A stretch of DNA of 64,000 nucleotides from contig VNKQ01000010.1 in the NCBI GenBank assembly GCA_016508695.1, positions 930,001 through 994,000 on the forward strand. The letters are read 5' to 3'. This stretch comes from Hyphodiscus hymeniophilus (taxonomy: Eukaryota; Ascomycota; Leotiomycetes; Helotiales; Hyphodiscaceae). Made by a program: the position numbers and the translations under genes. Shown piece by piece: positions 43,711 to 56,449 of the stretch (position 1 is its first letter; each line of letters begins with the position of its first letter). The notes beneath the pieces were generated by a model. The model was not told where the DNA came from, searched no databases, and worked only from the letters and a program-made list of their open reading frames with translations.

Positions 43711-46380
43711 TCAAAGCTTCACCTCCTCCATATGTTCGTGCTCAGCAGACGTATCGTTGACCTTCTTGTCATGCTCGAAAGCATCCGCAGTCGTCTCATG
43801 CACTTGCGGCAATGGCTTACCAGGTGGCCCAGCTCCGCCAGCCTCTTCGTCACCAATCGCCTTCGCAATTTCGGTGACGCCGAACAAATCGTCCATGCGC
43901 TCCAAACTCATGCCTTTGGTCTCTGGGATTAAAAACCAAACAAACAGAAACATGGAAAAGCAGAAGCAGCCGAAAATCTACGTAGCATAACGATTATCAC
44001 TATGAGTTTTGAGGTGAGGAGTGAAGAAGAAGCGAAGAGGGAACGGTGGAGAAGCCGGAGGTCAGGAATTGACTTACGAAATATGTTCCATATCCAGCAC
44101 GACCGACTGTTGCTAACATGTGAGGAACGGCCTGAGCCACCACAAAATTGAAAAGCCATTGTGTTGCTTGGTGCAGTCAGTAATTAAAGGCTCGGAGATG
44201 CTGTCCTTCAATGGGGTACATACCTGCTGCTAGGGCCACTATTGATATGTTAGTATTCAAGTCTTAATATCCCAAAAGAAAACTGCTCACCATTCATAGC
44301 TCTCAACCGTGCAGTGGGGATCTCGGATACAATGATCCAACAACATGGACCCCACCCGAACTGAAAGAATGCAGCGAAAAGGAAAATGCAGGTCAAGGCG
44401 AAGTAGCCGACAGGCGGAATCGCAGCTCCAGTGACAGGAGGATCAAATCGGACATAGAAACCGATAACGAACATTGCGCATCCTTGGGCAATCGAGGTCC
44501 AGAGTAGAGATCGTCTTCGGCCTAAAGAATCGGCTGCGAAAAGGAGAAAGCACGCACAGCTGGGCAAACCTGTTAGTGACCCAGCAGAGAGGAGAGTCGC
44601 GCACATACGTGACCATCTTGACGATGCCATATACTCCAGTGGCGAAGAGACCTGTCTTGGGACCCTAGTCAAAGGTAAGCCGTTGTTCAAGTCTAGAGCG
44701 ATGGTCGCTCACCTTGATACCAAGATCCTGGAAGATCGTTGGAGCATAGTAATTGATTGCGTTGCTGCATGTAATGGTCAGAGGACAATACCAGTGTAGG
44801 AGGCGGAGATTACTCACGTTCCAGTCATCTGCTGGCAGACCATCAGGCCGATAGAAAGAAGCGCTCTGTTCCTGTTGCCTTTAATTGTCCACATTTCGCG
44901 CTGTAAGTCCCAGAAACTTGCTCCACCGATGATACGACGCTAAGACAGACTCGTCAGCAGGTCATATTGTCCATATATTCATAGCTATACGAACTTCATT
45001 TTCCAGTTGTTCTGCCATTTCATCCAACTCCATACGGATATATGGGTGATCGGGTGGGAGGCTTCACATCGTCAGTCAATCAATATTCGAACATCGAGAA
45101 AGGATGTTCTAACTTGCAGAGCCGAGACAAAATTGCGGTTGCCCTCTCCCAGTTATCTTGCCTGGCTAGCCATCTTGGGGACTCGTTACACAAGCAAATA
45201 CCCGTGAAAAGAGCCAAGGCTGGAAGACATTGTAGAGCAAGGGAAATTTGCCAAGTTTTATTGCCTGTCAAATCTTCGAGGCAACCCTGTGTTTTAATCA
45301 GCCTGCAACAAGCGAGTGAGATGGAATAGACGACGTACATAATTGATCCAAAAGCTTAGCATGGTCCCTAAGAAGCGTTAGGGCTGAAATTTTGGCAGAC
45401 GTCACAAGTGAAACTTACCGGCAGCGATGAAAAGTTGATACAAGCCAGTTAGACCACCTCGAATAGCTCGAGGGGCATTCTCGCTCACGTAAAGAGGAGT
45501 CAGCATGCTTGCTGCGCCAACCCCGAACCCAGCAACTAGACGCCCCACGTAAAGAGCGGATCTAAGCAATCAGTGCATGAGCGATATATGGCAGAATGAG
45601 TACGTACATGTGGCCGTCAGAAGAGCATTGGATGATAACGCCCAATACAGTAACACCAGAGGCAAGAAGAAGAGCTGGCTATCAGAAAAGAGTAAGTGGA
45701 GAATCCGACTTTCGTGGGGATATGCCCTACCTTTCGACCCCATCGATCCGCGATGTAATATGCAAGAAGGCTGCCAAAAAAGCAGCCGGCTTGGAGGGTT
45801 GAGACAACTGTATAGAGCATTCTGTCAGCAAAGCAGTGCAGAAGAGACATAAGGATTGGCGTGGAACGCACTATTACTGAGCAAGTTGGCTGCAGACGTT
45901 TTCGATAAATGATCGATGTGGTACATTCTGCGTAGTATCACATTAGCAATGCCTTTGAGCCAGTATGAGATTCGTTGTAAAGAAACATACTTCGTAAACT
46001 CTGGCATAACGATCACTCCTCCAATGGTGCCGATGTCTTCCATAGGTTAGCATTTCCACACTTCTACAAAAGTTCAGACTGACCCCAGCCAAACAGCATG
46101 CCTCCGAAACAAGCTGTGAAGAAGTTAGCATGTTCAACTCTCCCCTTGTTTTTGTCAACTTGTTTCCAAGTTCCTGGGGACCTACCACTGCATGCCAAAG
46201 CAAATACACGCCATCCTGTCACTCCGTCAATGTTTGTTTCGATCGAGTGGCTGACTTGTTACCATAGATCTCGGGAGGATCACTATCAAGGCGAGTCAGT
46301 GCATGGAGAACGATGCATATAGAAAAGGCACCTCACTTTTTCATAGCCTCATTCCTGACGACACGCTGCAAGAGTCCCAT
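43711..46380 (-). CDS. MFS sugar/quinate-type transporter, 18 introns
   Basis: Proton-coupled sugar-porter-family carrier in the plasma membrane. Nineteen exons sum to 550 codons in frame. Minus-strand exon ends: 46380-46337, 46282-46263, 46215-46186, 46113-46084, 46036-45991, 45927-45878, 45807-45731, 45678-45608, 45561-45419, 45367-45339, 45286-45114, 45061-44995, 44939-44818, 44764-44713, 44664-44609, 44559-44291, 44238-44224, 44166-44078, 43977-43711. Landmarks: GGMLFGWDIGTIGGV, the DRWGRK loop, YVGRLVAGFGVGAAS, NESPRWLARQDN (PESPRWL), QQMTGTNAINYYAPTIF, SLGRRRSLL, PETKGMSLERMDDLFG. These are sugar-porter signatures, closest in feel to quinate permeases. A hydrophilic, charged C-terminal tail follows. 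Several exons are 15-30 nt microexons. Substrate not readable from sequence. Confidence 0.9.
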
Positions 46381-47320
46381 CTTGCAATTCGGTGTATCAG
46401 CGCTTTAAGATCGTGTCAGTATCCGGTATTCAAGCTGGCCTGGAAGCTTTGTCGTTGTAGAATTGTAGAGCCGGGAAGACTTCGAGTGCGGGGAGCAAGA
46501 GTTACGAGGTGGCGGCACTACCATTTATTAGATTCGATATTACGGAGTATGTATGAACACCCTGTCGCATAGATCTGCATCTTCCAAGAAAATGGTAATC
46601 ACAGCACTGCATATCGGATTCCCCCCGACTCCCCGGATAAAAGGCACGGGTAAGTTCACTCATCCTTTCCCCAGTAAAGTAATGCTTCTCCAGGCATGAT
46701 ACCCAGTCTTTGTTAGAGATGATGAAGGTAGTATTTTGGCCATTCTAAGCTCTAAAGGAGAACGATCGGTCACGGACTCATGGGCCGTGATAGAGCCCCG
46801 CATTGCAACGAAACCGGGGTAATATGCAGGCTGCATTTACCCTGTGGTCCCAAAATGAGCTACTGAGCTCATTGGCAGTAGCTCATTGGTTCTGTCCTGC
46901 CGGGATTGGGCAGATACCGAAGCCAAGCAGATATGCAAGTGCACGAATCGAGATTGTTTGGTTGATGGAAAAGCTCAAAGACTTCTAGAAGAGGAGCAAA
47001 TGCCGAGATAAAAGCTGTCACCCAGCTCGTGCCAGGGATACTAAGCCTATCAAGCAACTTGTTTCAGTGATCGATGTTCCTCAGAGGTGGAAAAACTCGT
47101 TCCATCAAGGCATCAACATGCAGTGAGGTCTCGGCGTATATGTCAGCCAAGCAACCGAAGGATGGCGACCCGGCAAGATGACACCTGCTCATATGGGTGT
47201 ACAGATTGCATTTGGACTCGTACGAAAAAAGCCATCATCACACGTAGCTAATTGCATACAGACTTCTTTTGGAGAATGCTGGCCAGAACATAACCTTTTC
47301 GTTTTGGACGTTTGTTCGAT
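46381..47320. other. Intergenic, upstream of the sugar transporter
   Basis: No supported gene. Upstream region of the transporter and downstream region of the DUF2264 gene. Confidence 0.6.
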
Positions 47321-49468
47321 TCAAAGAGTAGGCATCTCGTCCTTCAGCCATTTTGGCACAGATGGGACTTCCTTCCAGCCATCAAGATAGCTATGCGCCG
47401 AGATACCTTGGCCGGAAGGCTTAGCGTATATGCCTGCGACGTACCAAACATTTTCAGCCTTTCTGATCGTATGCTGCAATGTGGGGATTACGGTCCTACT
47501 CTCTACAAGGTTGGAATTCGGGTCAGCGTTAACCAGCATCGCATTTCGTTCTATTCCGCCTTGAAGATCAACAATTCCTACAGCTCCTTTCGACACTGCA
47601 AAAGCGCCGATTTTCCCAGGAGAGCTTCCTTCGGGGGTGTTGAGGTCATAATTGCCGATGATCTTAGGGAGTGTGCCTTCGCCTATCTGTTCCGTGTATA
47701 GGTCAAGGTTTCGTCCATCTTTCTTTCTCTCGTTGCATATTGCAAAGGCTCCATCCGCAGTCATGACTTCACGACCAGCCTCAATCTTGTGAACTCGTAG
47801 ATGCCAATTTGGGGTCGCTTCAGCAGGCGGCAAAAGATAGGTTTTGATTTTGACATCGGGGAAGGGCTTCCATATCGATTTGAGTACGGGTTGGTCCCCA
47901 TGATATTCGATTACTGCCTCTTCGCAAATACGACGAGTTTTCCAAACCTCTCCACCGTCATCTGATAACCCGAGTTGCGAAGCAAGCGCGAATTGCTCCA
48001 ACGAGAAGCATCCGGTAGGAACAGAGTAACCGTACGCACTGCTGTACGCAAAGGCTCCGTACTTTGCATGCGTACCTTTCATGGGGTAACTACAAGCTTG
48101 ACCTGAGGACAACAGCATTCGGTGACCGCCTAGGTAGCTGACGATGTGCCCGGGATGTTTCAACCCCTTGACTGTAGGAAGGAGTGAACTTGGATATGGT
48201 TCTTCTTTCGATGTCCAGAATGGATGATTTGCCGGAACAGCCAAGCAAATGAATGCTAGACATGCCCACATCGGACTCTGGGGGGAGTTGTAATTCTCCG
48301 CCATGTACATATTGGGAAAAGAGTACCCTAGAGTCAACGTTCCAGAAGGGCTCCAAATTTGTTCTTGAGTCTGCCACCATCGTAAATTTCGTAGTAACAA
48401 TCCCTTTACGACGCCCCACGTTAATGGACTCGGCAGCTCCACATCAGCATATGCGAGAGCCCCCCAGAAAGACGCCATAGCGAATCGGTATCCAACGCTG
48501 CGACCAAAAGGTATAGCTCGACCTTCCTCATCGAAGTAGTGAATGAAGTCCAGTGCATAATCTTGTGCTCTCTTTTTAAACTCTTCAGCTTTCGCTGGAT
48601 CTTCTCCACCAGCTAATCTCGCATATAGCAGTTGTAGGAATTGGATCGCAAAGCTTCCGCTGTAGTAATCTTGTTGCCAAATTCCCTCGGGCCCATCGTT
48701 CGACCACCCTTCGCCGCGAAAGAATGAATTCAGGTGTATGATATCTTGTTCAATTCGCTCTTGGGAGTACTTTCCGCCGTTCTTCTTCAACCCCAAGTTG
48801 GCGAATACTCGAAACCAAAGCCAATTGGTATTTGGCATACTGCAAATGTCAGAACTTCCAACAATGCCTTCCCCAACCAGGGACCTTTCAGGAACCTTTC
48901 AGGCACCTTTCAGGCACCTTTCAGGGTCCTTTCAGGGTCCTTCCAGGAATCTTTCAGGAATCTTTCAGGGATCTTACTGCTTCGAGTTAATCGAATTCCC
49001 CAACCACGCCTCCACGTTTGCTCTTTCTTTCTCTGACAGCGACTCCCAGAAGACAGGTGCAACAGCTAATGTAAATCCAAGGGGGCACATCTCAACCATC
49101 CTCTGATCATTGTCTCTCGGGTCACCCCAATACTCCGGGCTTCCAGGATCCGTTCCTGCTTTCAGACCCTGAATCCACCACTCAGTCCCATGATAGGTTC
49201 CTCCACCTGCTAGCAAGCTACCCAGAGCCCACATAGGCCGGCATATTCCCTCGATTTCTGCCGCAGTATTATCGAATCGGACGGCGGTGCCGCCAGGAAT
49301 TCTGACGCGTGCTTTCAATGGCGAGAAATGGGGCTTGAGCGGATCGAGGAGGGTCTCAAGGAGCTCTTGAACAGAGGCGCGATCGGAGATGTTGACTTCC
49401 GAAAATGGATGTACATCGCTGTATCCTAGAAGTAGTTCCTTGGGGTCGTTACGGCTAGAATAAGACAT
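47321..49468 (-). CDS. DUF2264-domain protein
   Basis: Model: exon 1 49468-48978, intron 48840-48977 (138 nt, carrying a minisatellite), exon 2 48839-47321; 669 aa. The domain is recognisable from RPMWALGSLLAGGG in the N-terminal helical part, KHMPNTNWLWFRVFANLGL formed across the intron, DGPEGIWQQDYYSGSFAIQFLQLLYA, GRSVGYRFAMASFWGALAY and MYMAENYNSPQSPMW. Members have an (alpha/alpha)-barrel-like sequence pattern followed by a beta-rich C-terminal part and are suspected carbohydrate-active proteins. No signal peptide is evident, suggesting an intracellular role. It lies upstream of, and on the same strand as, a sugar-porter gene, which fits a carbohydrate-use pair; that link is inference. 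Confidence 0.88.
48881..48975. repeat. Intronic minisatellite, ~10-11 bp unit CCTTTCAGGNA
   Basis: About nine imperfect tandem units (GGACCTTTCAGGAACCTTTC and onward) fill most of the DUF2264 intron. On the coding strand each unit reads CCTGAAAGG followed by T or A, so several units form AAAG|GT donor-like sites. The true donor GTAAGA sits at 48977 and the acceptor TTTGCAG ends at 48840. Confidence 0.9.
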
Positions 49469-50232
49469 GATGAGGTTGGAGTGCACGCGAGACAAGGAGG
49501 GGAGATGACACGATCGTATGGTTGATATAGAGATAAACTTAGCTTTGTGGTATATTGCTTCGCCATGCAATAACCCGGTCACGGGTAATATACAGCAGCT
49601 GGCTCAGCTGCATCGCATGAACTGCAAGGTGCCATTGCCGGTCGAAGAGGTTGTCATCACAAGGCACGTTCAATTTGCCTAAATGCAGCGTCAATAAACG
49701 CACCCTGTGCTCACTATCGCCACGACTTTCGTCTTTGGCTTCATTCTTTCAAGGCTTGCATTACAATCAACCTACTACTCAATATCAAGTCTATGGCTCT
49801 GTTCACCCTGTTCAGCACAGTATTCATTCCGAATATTTTAGCTATAGACACCTCATATCATCATTCCCCAAGATTGGCATTCCTCTCTCCGCTCACTGCT
49901 AACTTGAAATGTGATCCAAAATTTCCAAATCCACAAGACATGTTTTCTGCCACAGAATCTCATTGAAGGTATTAACTATAGACTTTCGACCCAGCCTCTC
50001 TCCCGCAGGAAAGAAAGGCACGCTATGCAGAAGGACCATCAGTCACATTGTTCGTTTCCCGCCTTTGTACAACTCAACCTCTCCTTTCCCCAATTGTCAT
50101 CACCATCCTCGGAACCCAAACCCATTCCCCAAGAAAATACAAGAGGTCGTCCAGCCTCATGACAAAATGAGCAGCGAAAGAACTGGGTACGATGAATTGA
50201 AGCACTAGACATTATAAAGCCGTATTTCCCCA
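49469..50232. other. Intergenic, no supported gene
   Basis: Contains the upstream region of the DUF2264 gene and the downstream region of the formin; short ORFs only. Confidence 0.6.
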
Positions 50233-53200
50233 CTAATCATCCACTTCTATCGGTTTCTTCTCGCTACCGTCCGGACTCGGCTGATTTAAACCAGTCGTTG
50301 GTGTGGGAACTTGCTCTTTCTCACCCTCCTCGGCTTCTTCCTCTGCAGGTGTCTGAATTTCAGTTTGCGTCTCGCCATCCTCTTCAGGTATTACATCACC
50401 ATCCATGGTTTCGGAGTTGCTCGTCGCCTTCTCGCGGCGGCGGCGTCGTGCTTTCCTTTCCTCGTCTGCGTTTTCTCGGCGACGTGAGCGCCGCACTGAG
50501 TCTCTGCGCTCGGAATCAACGTCTTCAGTGCCTTCGGAACCACGCATGCCTTGAAGTAGTTGAGCTGCGCGCTCAGCGATGTCATCTTCAGAGCCGTCCG
50601 GAGGGTGCAACTCCGGATTTATCAGACCTTCTGTGCTGATGGACTCCGGATCCTTGAGTCCCACCTCAACTTCAGGTATTTCTTCAGGCTCGGGTATTTT
50701 CTGTCCTGATGCCACGCGGACTTGATGGCGGTTCTGCAATCGGGCTCTCCTCCTCCTATCCCGTTGGTCTCTAGCTTGTGGTGCAGCAGCGCGGAGTTTC
50801 TCGAGGAGGGAATCCATGGCTCCAGTCGATGAGGGCGAGGCAGGCCCAATGCTGTCTGTTGGGCCACCAGTAATTTTCAGTTGCTGGTTCTTTCGCTTCA
50901 TAGATGCTTCGTTCCGCTTGCGGGTTTGCTCCAAGGTGACATTTTTTTCTCGTGACTTCTTCCATTCTTGAACGAATACGGCGAGCTTCGAAAAGAAGTC
51001 TCGTCGTGCGTTCTCATCCGCCGGATCTTCGCCGTAGAATATCATTATGTCGTCGTAGGTACGTATCATGTCTTCGAGGTATAACTGCATTTGCTCTGCC
51101 TTCCTTCTTGCATCCTTCATCGAGCGCTGTACGACTTGGCTGACGCGGTCCTGGGGATGGAACTTCTTTGGATCACTGAGGTTACCGGAGTCGAGAGACA
51201 TCTGTACATTCTTGATGTTATCAATGTAACGCTTGGCATCTTGCTGAAGTTGTTCCACATTGAGTTTTTGTGAGAGGATGACACCGCCGATATCCTCGGT
51301 GAATCCTTCCCATTCAGGATACTGCGTGCGCACAATCCTTTCTACCAAATCCGCAAATGTGGATTCGTTTTTGTCGTCCTTCACCATGCCAAGTCGAGCA
51401 AGTGAGCTGAGCTTAAAACCAGTGGCTTGTTTATTTGAGTCGTTCATGTAGTTGCCGATATCGAGGATGAGACCAAGAACATTCATCAGAGATATGGACT
51501 CCCGCAAAGACTCCGACACAGAAACGACTTGCTTCAGCTTCTCCGAAACTTCGTCGTATTCAGCCTCAAATGTTCGTGTGAGAGCAAGTGCACGCATTCT
51601 TGACTTCCAGTAGTGGTGGAGTTCGTAAGCGGTTTGCAGGTATATTTGATCCTCACGTGTAAGTTCCGAAGGATCCTGCTCGCGGTTCTCCTTATTGGCA
51701 TCTGGCCCCGTCCAGTCTTTGCTATAAGGTGCCATCAATTTGGCAGTGTTCTCGGGCACATTGCACATGTCCTCTTTTTGCAAAAAGTCCATAACAACGT
51801 TATTGTCAAGCACTTCTTTATCGCAGTGGATGACCATTTGAACAATCTTCTCGACTGGGTAGTGTGAGAATTTGGCAAGGGAAATTTCTACACGTAATTA
51901 GCAGGTGGTGGAACTAGGCCGAACACAACTTACGGAAGGTCCTCATGAGGTCACTTGAGATGACCTGTTTCTTGTCGCTCTTCTTGCCGGCGCCTTTGCC
52001 GAGTTGCTTGACTTCCTTAGCCATAAAAAGCTTCTCAACTTCGTCAAGAACACCCTTTCGAGTAAGTTCTGCGTATTTTTCTTCCTTATCTGCGGGCGTT
52101 GGAGCATGTGCTGCCCAATGAGTGGTCATAGGAGTGTCGACTTTCTCCCAATGCAGAGCCTTAAGCTTCTTCTTTGGTCGAGCCACGGGTAAACCTATGG
52201 TAGGTATAGCGTTATAAGCCGGCTGTGCCAGGAAATTACCAGACATTTGGCCAGGCAACGGAGGTGGCGGAGGGGGTGGCATGCCCGGCGTGAGGGGTGT
52301 TCCGGGCATTGGAGGAGGTGGTGGAGGGGGAGCTCCCTTGAATCCCGGTGGTGGTGGTGGTGGTGGAGGTGGTGGGGGTGGACCATTAAATCCAGGAGTT
52401 TTTCCTGGCATGGGAGGTGGTGGAGGAGGTGGCGGCGGAGGCCCGTTGAAGCCAGTGGCTTTTGGGGCTCCTTCATCGCTTGGGGTTTGGGGAGAATTGG
52501 ATTCGAGGCTCGGATGTGAGGGACCTGTAGTGACTCCATCGCCATCCTCATCATCGCTTGCATCGTAACGTTTAACTTTCGAGGACATTTCATCCATGTA
52601 CTCTGGGGTCTTTTTCGGCCTTTTGAGCTCAATGACCCGTGGTTTTTCATAGATGATACCATCCTCGTCTTCCTCGATCTCTTCGAGGGAGCCTTGAGAG
52701 TGCACAGGCTTTCTTGGTATCTTCGTCTGTCGGGTAACACTACCAAGCATACTGTTCGTGAAGTCTCTAGTTGGAGTACCGTCTGCAGCAGGTTCACCAT
52801 CCATTTCTTCACGGAGAGCACGTAATCGATCAGAGGGACCAGCAGCGTCGCCCCACACACGTCCTTCTAACTTATACTGTGTCTTCTGTCGCTCGATCTG
52901 CATTTCAAGCCGGTCCATGAGCTTCTCACGGTCAAGAATACCCTTCATTTGAGAAGGATCGTTCTCTGCCAAGCCTCCATTGGCTCCCTTTGCTGCATTT
53001 GAAGCAGCAATATCTTGAGCATCACGAAGCATGAGATACAGCTCTCTCGTCTCGAGCTCGTTCCTTTGAGCCTCCTTCGCTCGTATCCTCTGCATATCTT
53101 CCACTTCAGCCTTCAGTGCATCAGCTTGACGCTTCTGCACTTCTATTATTTGGGCTTGTTCGTCTATCTGTCTCTGAAGCTTGGCTACCATTCCATCCGC

Positions 53201-55480
53201 ACCGAGCTCGATGTGGGATTTCATCTCATCTCTTTCAGCAATGGCCGAATCGGCCACCTGCCGGGCTTCGAGGGCTTCGTCAAGAGCTTGCCGTGCCTCC
53301 GAATCGGTGTGTAGCTTATCAAGCAAGCTCTGAACGGTGAAATTGAGGCTCTGCTTAAGATCCATATCTGGCAATCTCCTATCCATAGCAACATAGCTGA
53401 GCATATTGTCGATAAGCTGAAACATCCGTAATCGTTCCTCCCCATCATTGTCCGGAAGAAGCATGAGATGTTGCAGAGCAGAAACAAAGTAATCCTGTGT
53501 CCTGCTCCCTTGGACCTTTTGCATGATAGCCTCAACAATCTGGACCGGGTCATTCAAATCCTTGGGCTCCCCTTCTATGCTGTCTTTGATACTGCTATTT
53601 TCTCGTTCAAGGAGATCCTCGTAATCGATGGCCTCTTGTGTCCGAAAATGCTCTATTTGCTTGTCTATAACGTCGTACTGGAAGCCCTCCATCTTGGTCA
53701 GTATTCTCTTGATGCCACATGCCGTAAATTGTGCTCGGATATGGACCCGAAGTTGCAGATCTCTTTCCGGAGCATCAATAACCATGTTAATAAGGAACAT
53801 TGTCGCAACGGCGTATTCCATGAGAAGGTTCTCCATGCCGATTCCACCACTCCGTACTTCGTCACTGGCTCCCACGAGGCTACCCATCTTCCCTCTGCCG
53901 TCGATGGTGACCTCGACCACACGCATCCATGCATCAAATCGACCATTTTCTCCATGTTGATTCTTGACGTTATCCATAGCCTGGATGACCTTGAGATGGC
54001 CTTGGCCATCAGCCCAATGACACAAGAAGGTCAAAACCTCGCTGACAAGCTTCCTGGTGCTCAATCTTGGCGAGATCAACGAAGTACCCAATGCCACAAT
54101 GACCTGTTGGTGGGTCAGTGCATCGTCTGCTCCGTATTTGTTGTTCATGAGGGCCTTCAGACATTTCACAATGTCGTACTCTCGGTCCAGATCCTTTTCG
54201 CCAGTCGTTCCCTCCGCTGGAGCTGGGCCTTGGGCTTGCCTTCGATTGATCTTCCCAAGGACGTTTGTAAGTGCTACCTGACCCTGGCACTCCACGAAAG
54301 TCTTGACCCATCCTATTGGCTGCGTTCGTAGACTGACTGCTAAGCTTTGTAATTGTTTGGCAGAGATGCTGTTGTCCATGACCTTCTTCACGAACCACTC
54401 GGGAGTCCCTTCTTCCTCCGCATTTGCAAGCATGTCCATTGCCGCACTGTACTGTCCCCCGCCCGTCTGTCTTGCCGTTGTCCGACGCTTTTGCTCTCCT
54501 TGCCATTCTGTCAGGCGATCCTGGTGTACTAATGTCCATTTCTTCGCTGCGGGATATGCCATCATTTGCCGCCGCGCCCCGTCTGGTAGGTTGTGCCATC
54601 CTCGCTTCTGCATCAGCGCCAAGAATTGCTCCTCTATTATTCGGTCGTCGGTAGGCTTAGTGAGGTTGAAGGCCTCATTCCCCAATGATCCCGTCGAGTT
54701 CAATCCTCCTGGTTGACTGTGTGGGAACTTAGTCAAGCGATGCGAGTCGCGGGCATGGGAGGGCGATAAAGACGAGTTTGAGTATGAATTGGCAATAGCA
54801 GTTCTGGAAGAACCCCCAGAGGAAAAAATACTTGAGCGTTCGGTACTTGAGTCTATGCTAGACTGGTCGAATGAAGTCCGTCCATATGTGGAAGATTGTT
54901 GGGTAGAGTAGGAGTCATATCTCGAATTATGGGCCCCATTTATTGTACTCGCAGTACTCGTCCGCGGGCCCCATTGCTGCAACTGTGTTGCACGATTCCC
55001 GGTCGATGCCATAGTAACGTTTGAGACTCCGGGTGGTGGTCGAGGCCCCGTTGGGTGAGAACTCCCGTTTGGCACAGCGGCAGGATCAAATGACGGGTAC
55101 TGGTGGAAATCTCCTCCTCCTTTATTCAGATGATGAGGCAAAGGTTCCCTCCGTACTGGCATTTGGTCGCTTCTTGGTAGAAAGTCCACCGGGATCGGCG
55201 ATTTACTATCCGCCTTCACACTGTCGTATGGAATCGAAGTGATCACTCCTGCCATCATGTTGAGTCCCGTCTGATCCGCGCCTGGCGAGTTCGGCCGCTC
55301 TATCGATGCGGCTGACGAGTCTCGTGTATGTCTCGACGATCGTGATCCGACGGTGCTTGCTTTGTCCGACTCCGTTCCCAAATATTTCCCCTCGTCACTG
55401 ACATTTCTCCTATCCTTCTTACTCCTAGAAAAAAATGATTTCCCACCAGAAGACTGCCTGGATTTGTCCGTTGTAGACAT
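50233..55480 (-). CDS. Formin (SepA/Bni1 type)
   Basis: Actin nucleator/elongator at hyphal tips and septa. Model: exon 1 55480-51934, a 46-nt intron (51888-51933), exon 2 51887-50233; 1733 aa. Order: Ser-rich basic N-terminus; GTPase-binding/FH3 region from about 280 (DRIIEEQFLALMQKRGWHNL) to about 690; coiled coil about 760-880; an FH1 region about 1010-1080 with four or five long polyproline runs separated by Gly/Met/Lys, the profilin-binding tracks. FH2 runs from about 1097 (KKKLKALHWEKVDTP, KFSHYPVEKIVQ, LGLILDIGNYMNDSNKQATGFKLSSLARL) to about 1515. A C-terminal basic DAD-like segment with RRSRRREN is near 1640. The domain order implies GTPase-relieved autoinhibition. The start MSTTDKSRQSSGGKSFFSRSKKDRR is typical of fungal Bni1/SepA. 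Confidence 0.96.
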
Positions 55481-56449
55481 CTTGGGATTCTCTCGAATTA
55501 TGGATTTCGATCACGGTTAAACAATCCGGTTGGTCTTCCCTCGTCTTGGCGTGGTTTCTCATGCGCCTGGCCTCGAACGAACTCGCTGCTGTCATCAACG
55601 TCTCAGATCAGGCCCCTTGCATCATTGTTCCCTGACTCTTCGAACTGCATTCGGCTACTGATTGGGAGGTATTGTGAGATTGCCAGGCAGGTACTGCATT
55701 GAGAAAGGAGTCAGCATAAAAAACCTCATGTCTGCGACGCCGCAGGAAAACTTGTGAAAACTTCATGAATGTTGACTTTGGTGAACTGCGTGCGCGCTTA
55801 ACTCACTTGGAGATTACTCCTCAAACCCTCCGTGTCCCCAGATATCCCAGCGATGATAGACTTCCCAGATAGGCAAAAAGCAGAGATCTGGAAAAGACGT
55901 CGGTTTCGCAGGCCTCAGACGTCCTTGTCTGTCCGATAGGGAGATGTATAAATCAGGGCTGAAACGGTTGTCCCAAGCACTTCCTCTGTCAAGCACGGAC
56001 GTTGGAAGGAAACGAAGCCTGGAGGAACGCAAAGCCAGCAATTATTAGAGAATAAGTAGATGCGAAGAGAAATGAGTGTTCGAATGTTGGAGCAATCGTT
56101 ATAAGGAGAATTGAGTGAAGGACGTTATTTGGTACAGGATGTCCAGAGGTCGAGTTCCCCTGATGGATTTCGAGATGCAGCCGTCTTTGCGCCATCTCGG
56201 CCTAGCTCAAAAGACCCCTGACTATTCGTATTACAATAGCCTGCCCTCTCCAGCCTTTTGGATGACAACCACACCAATGCCCAAGACATCCAGTCCCACA
56301 GCTGAACAGACAATACAACTCTTTTGGACCTTTGTACCTTTTGCATAGTGATGACTAGTAATCTGCTGCTTTCCCAGTGATTAGGTCCTCGTTCAAACAT
56401 CAACAGACAAGCAAGCCGCTTGCAGACTTCCACATCCGCTTTCGCTCCA
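55481..56449. other. Divergent intergenic region upstream of the formin
   Basis: About 1 kb between the formin and the small membrane protein gene; minus ORFs at 55814-56433 are not convincing. Confidence 0.55.

Noticed and set aside
52195..52860. Long ORFs on both strands across the formin FH1 region (His/Leu/Pro-rich or Trp/Gly-rich)
   Set aside because: They are other-frame readings of the polyproline-coding repeats; the formin frame has full domain support.
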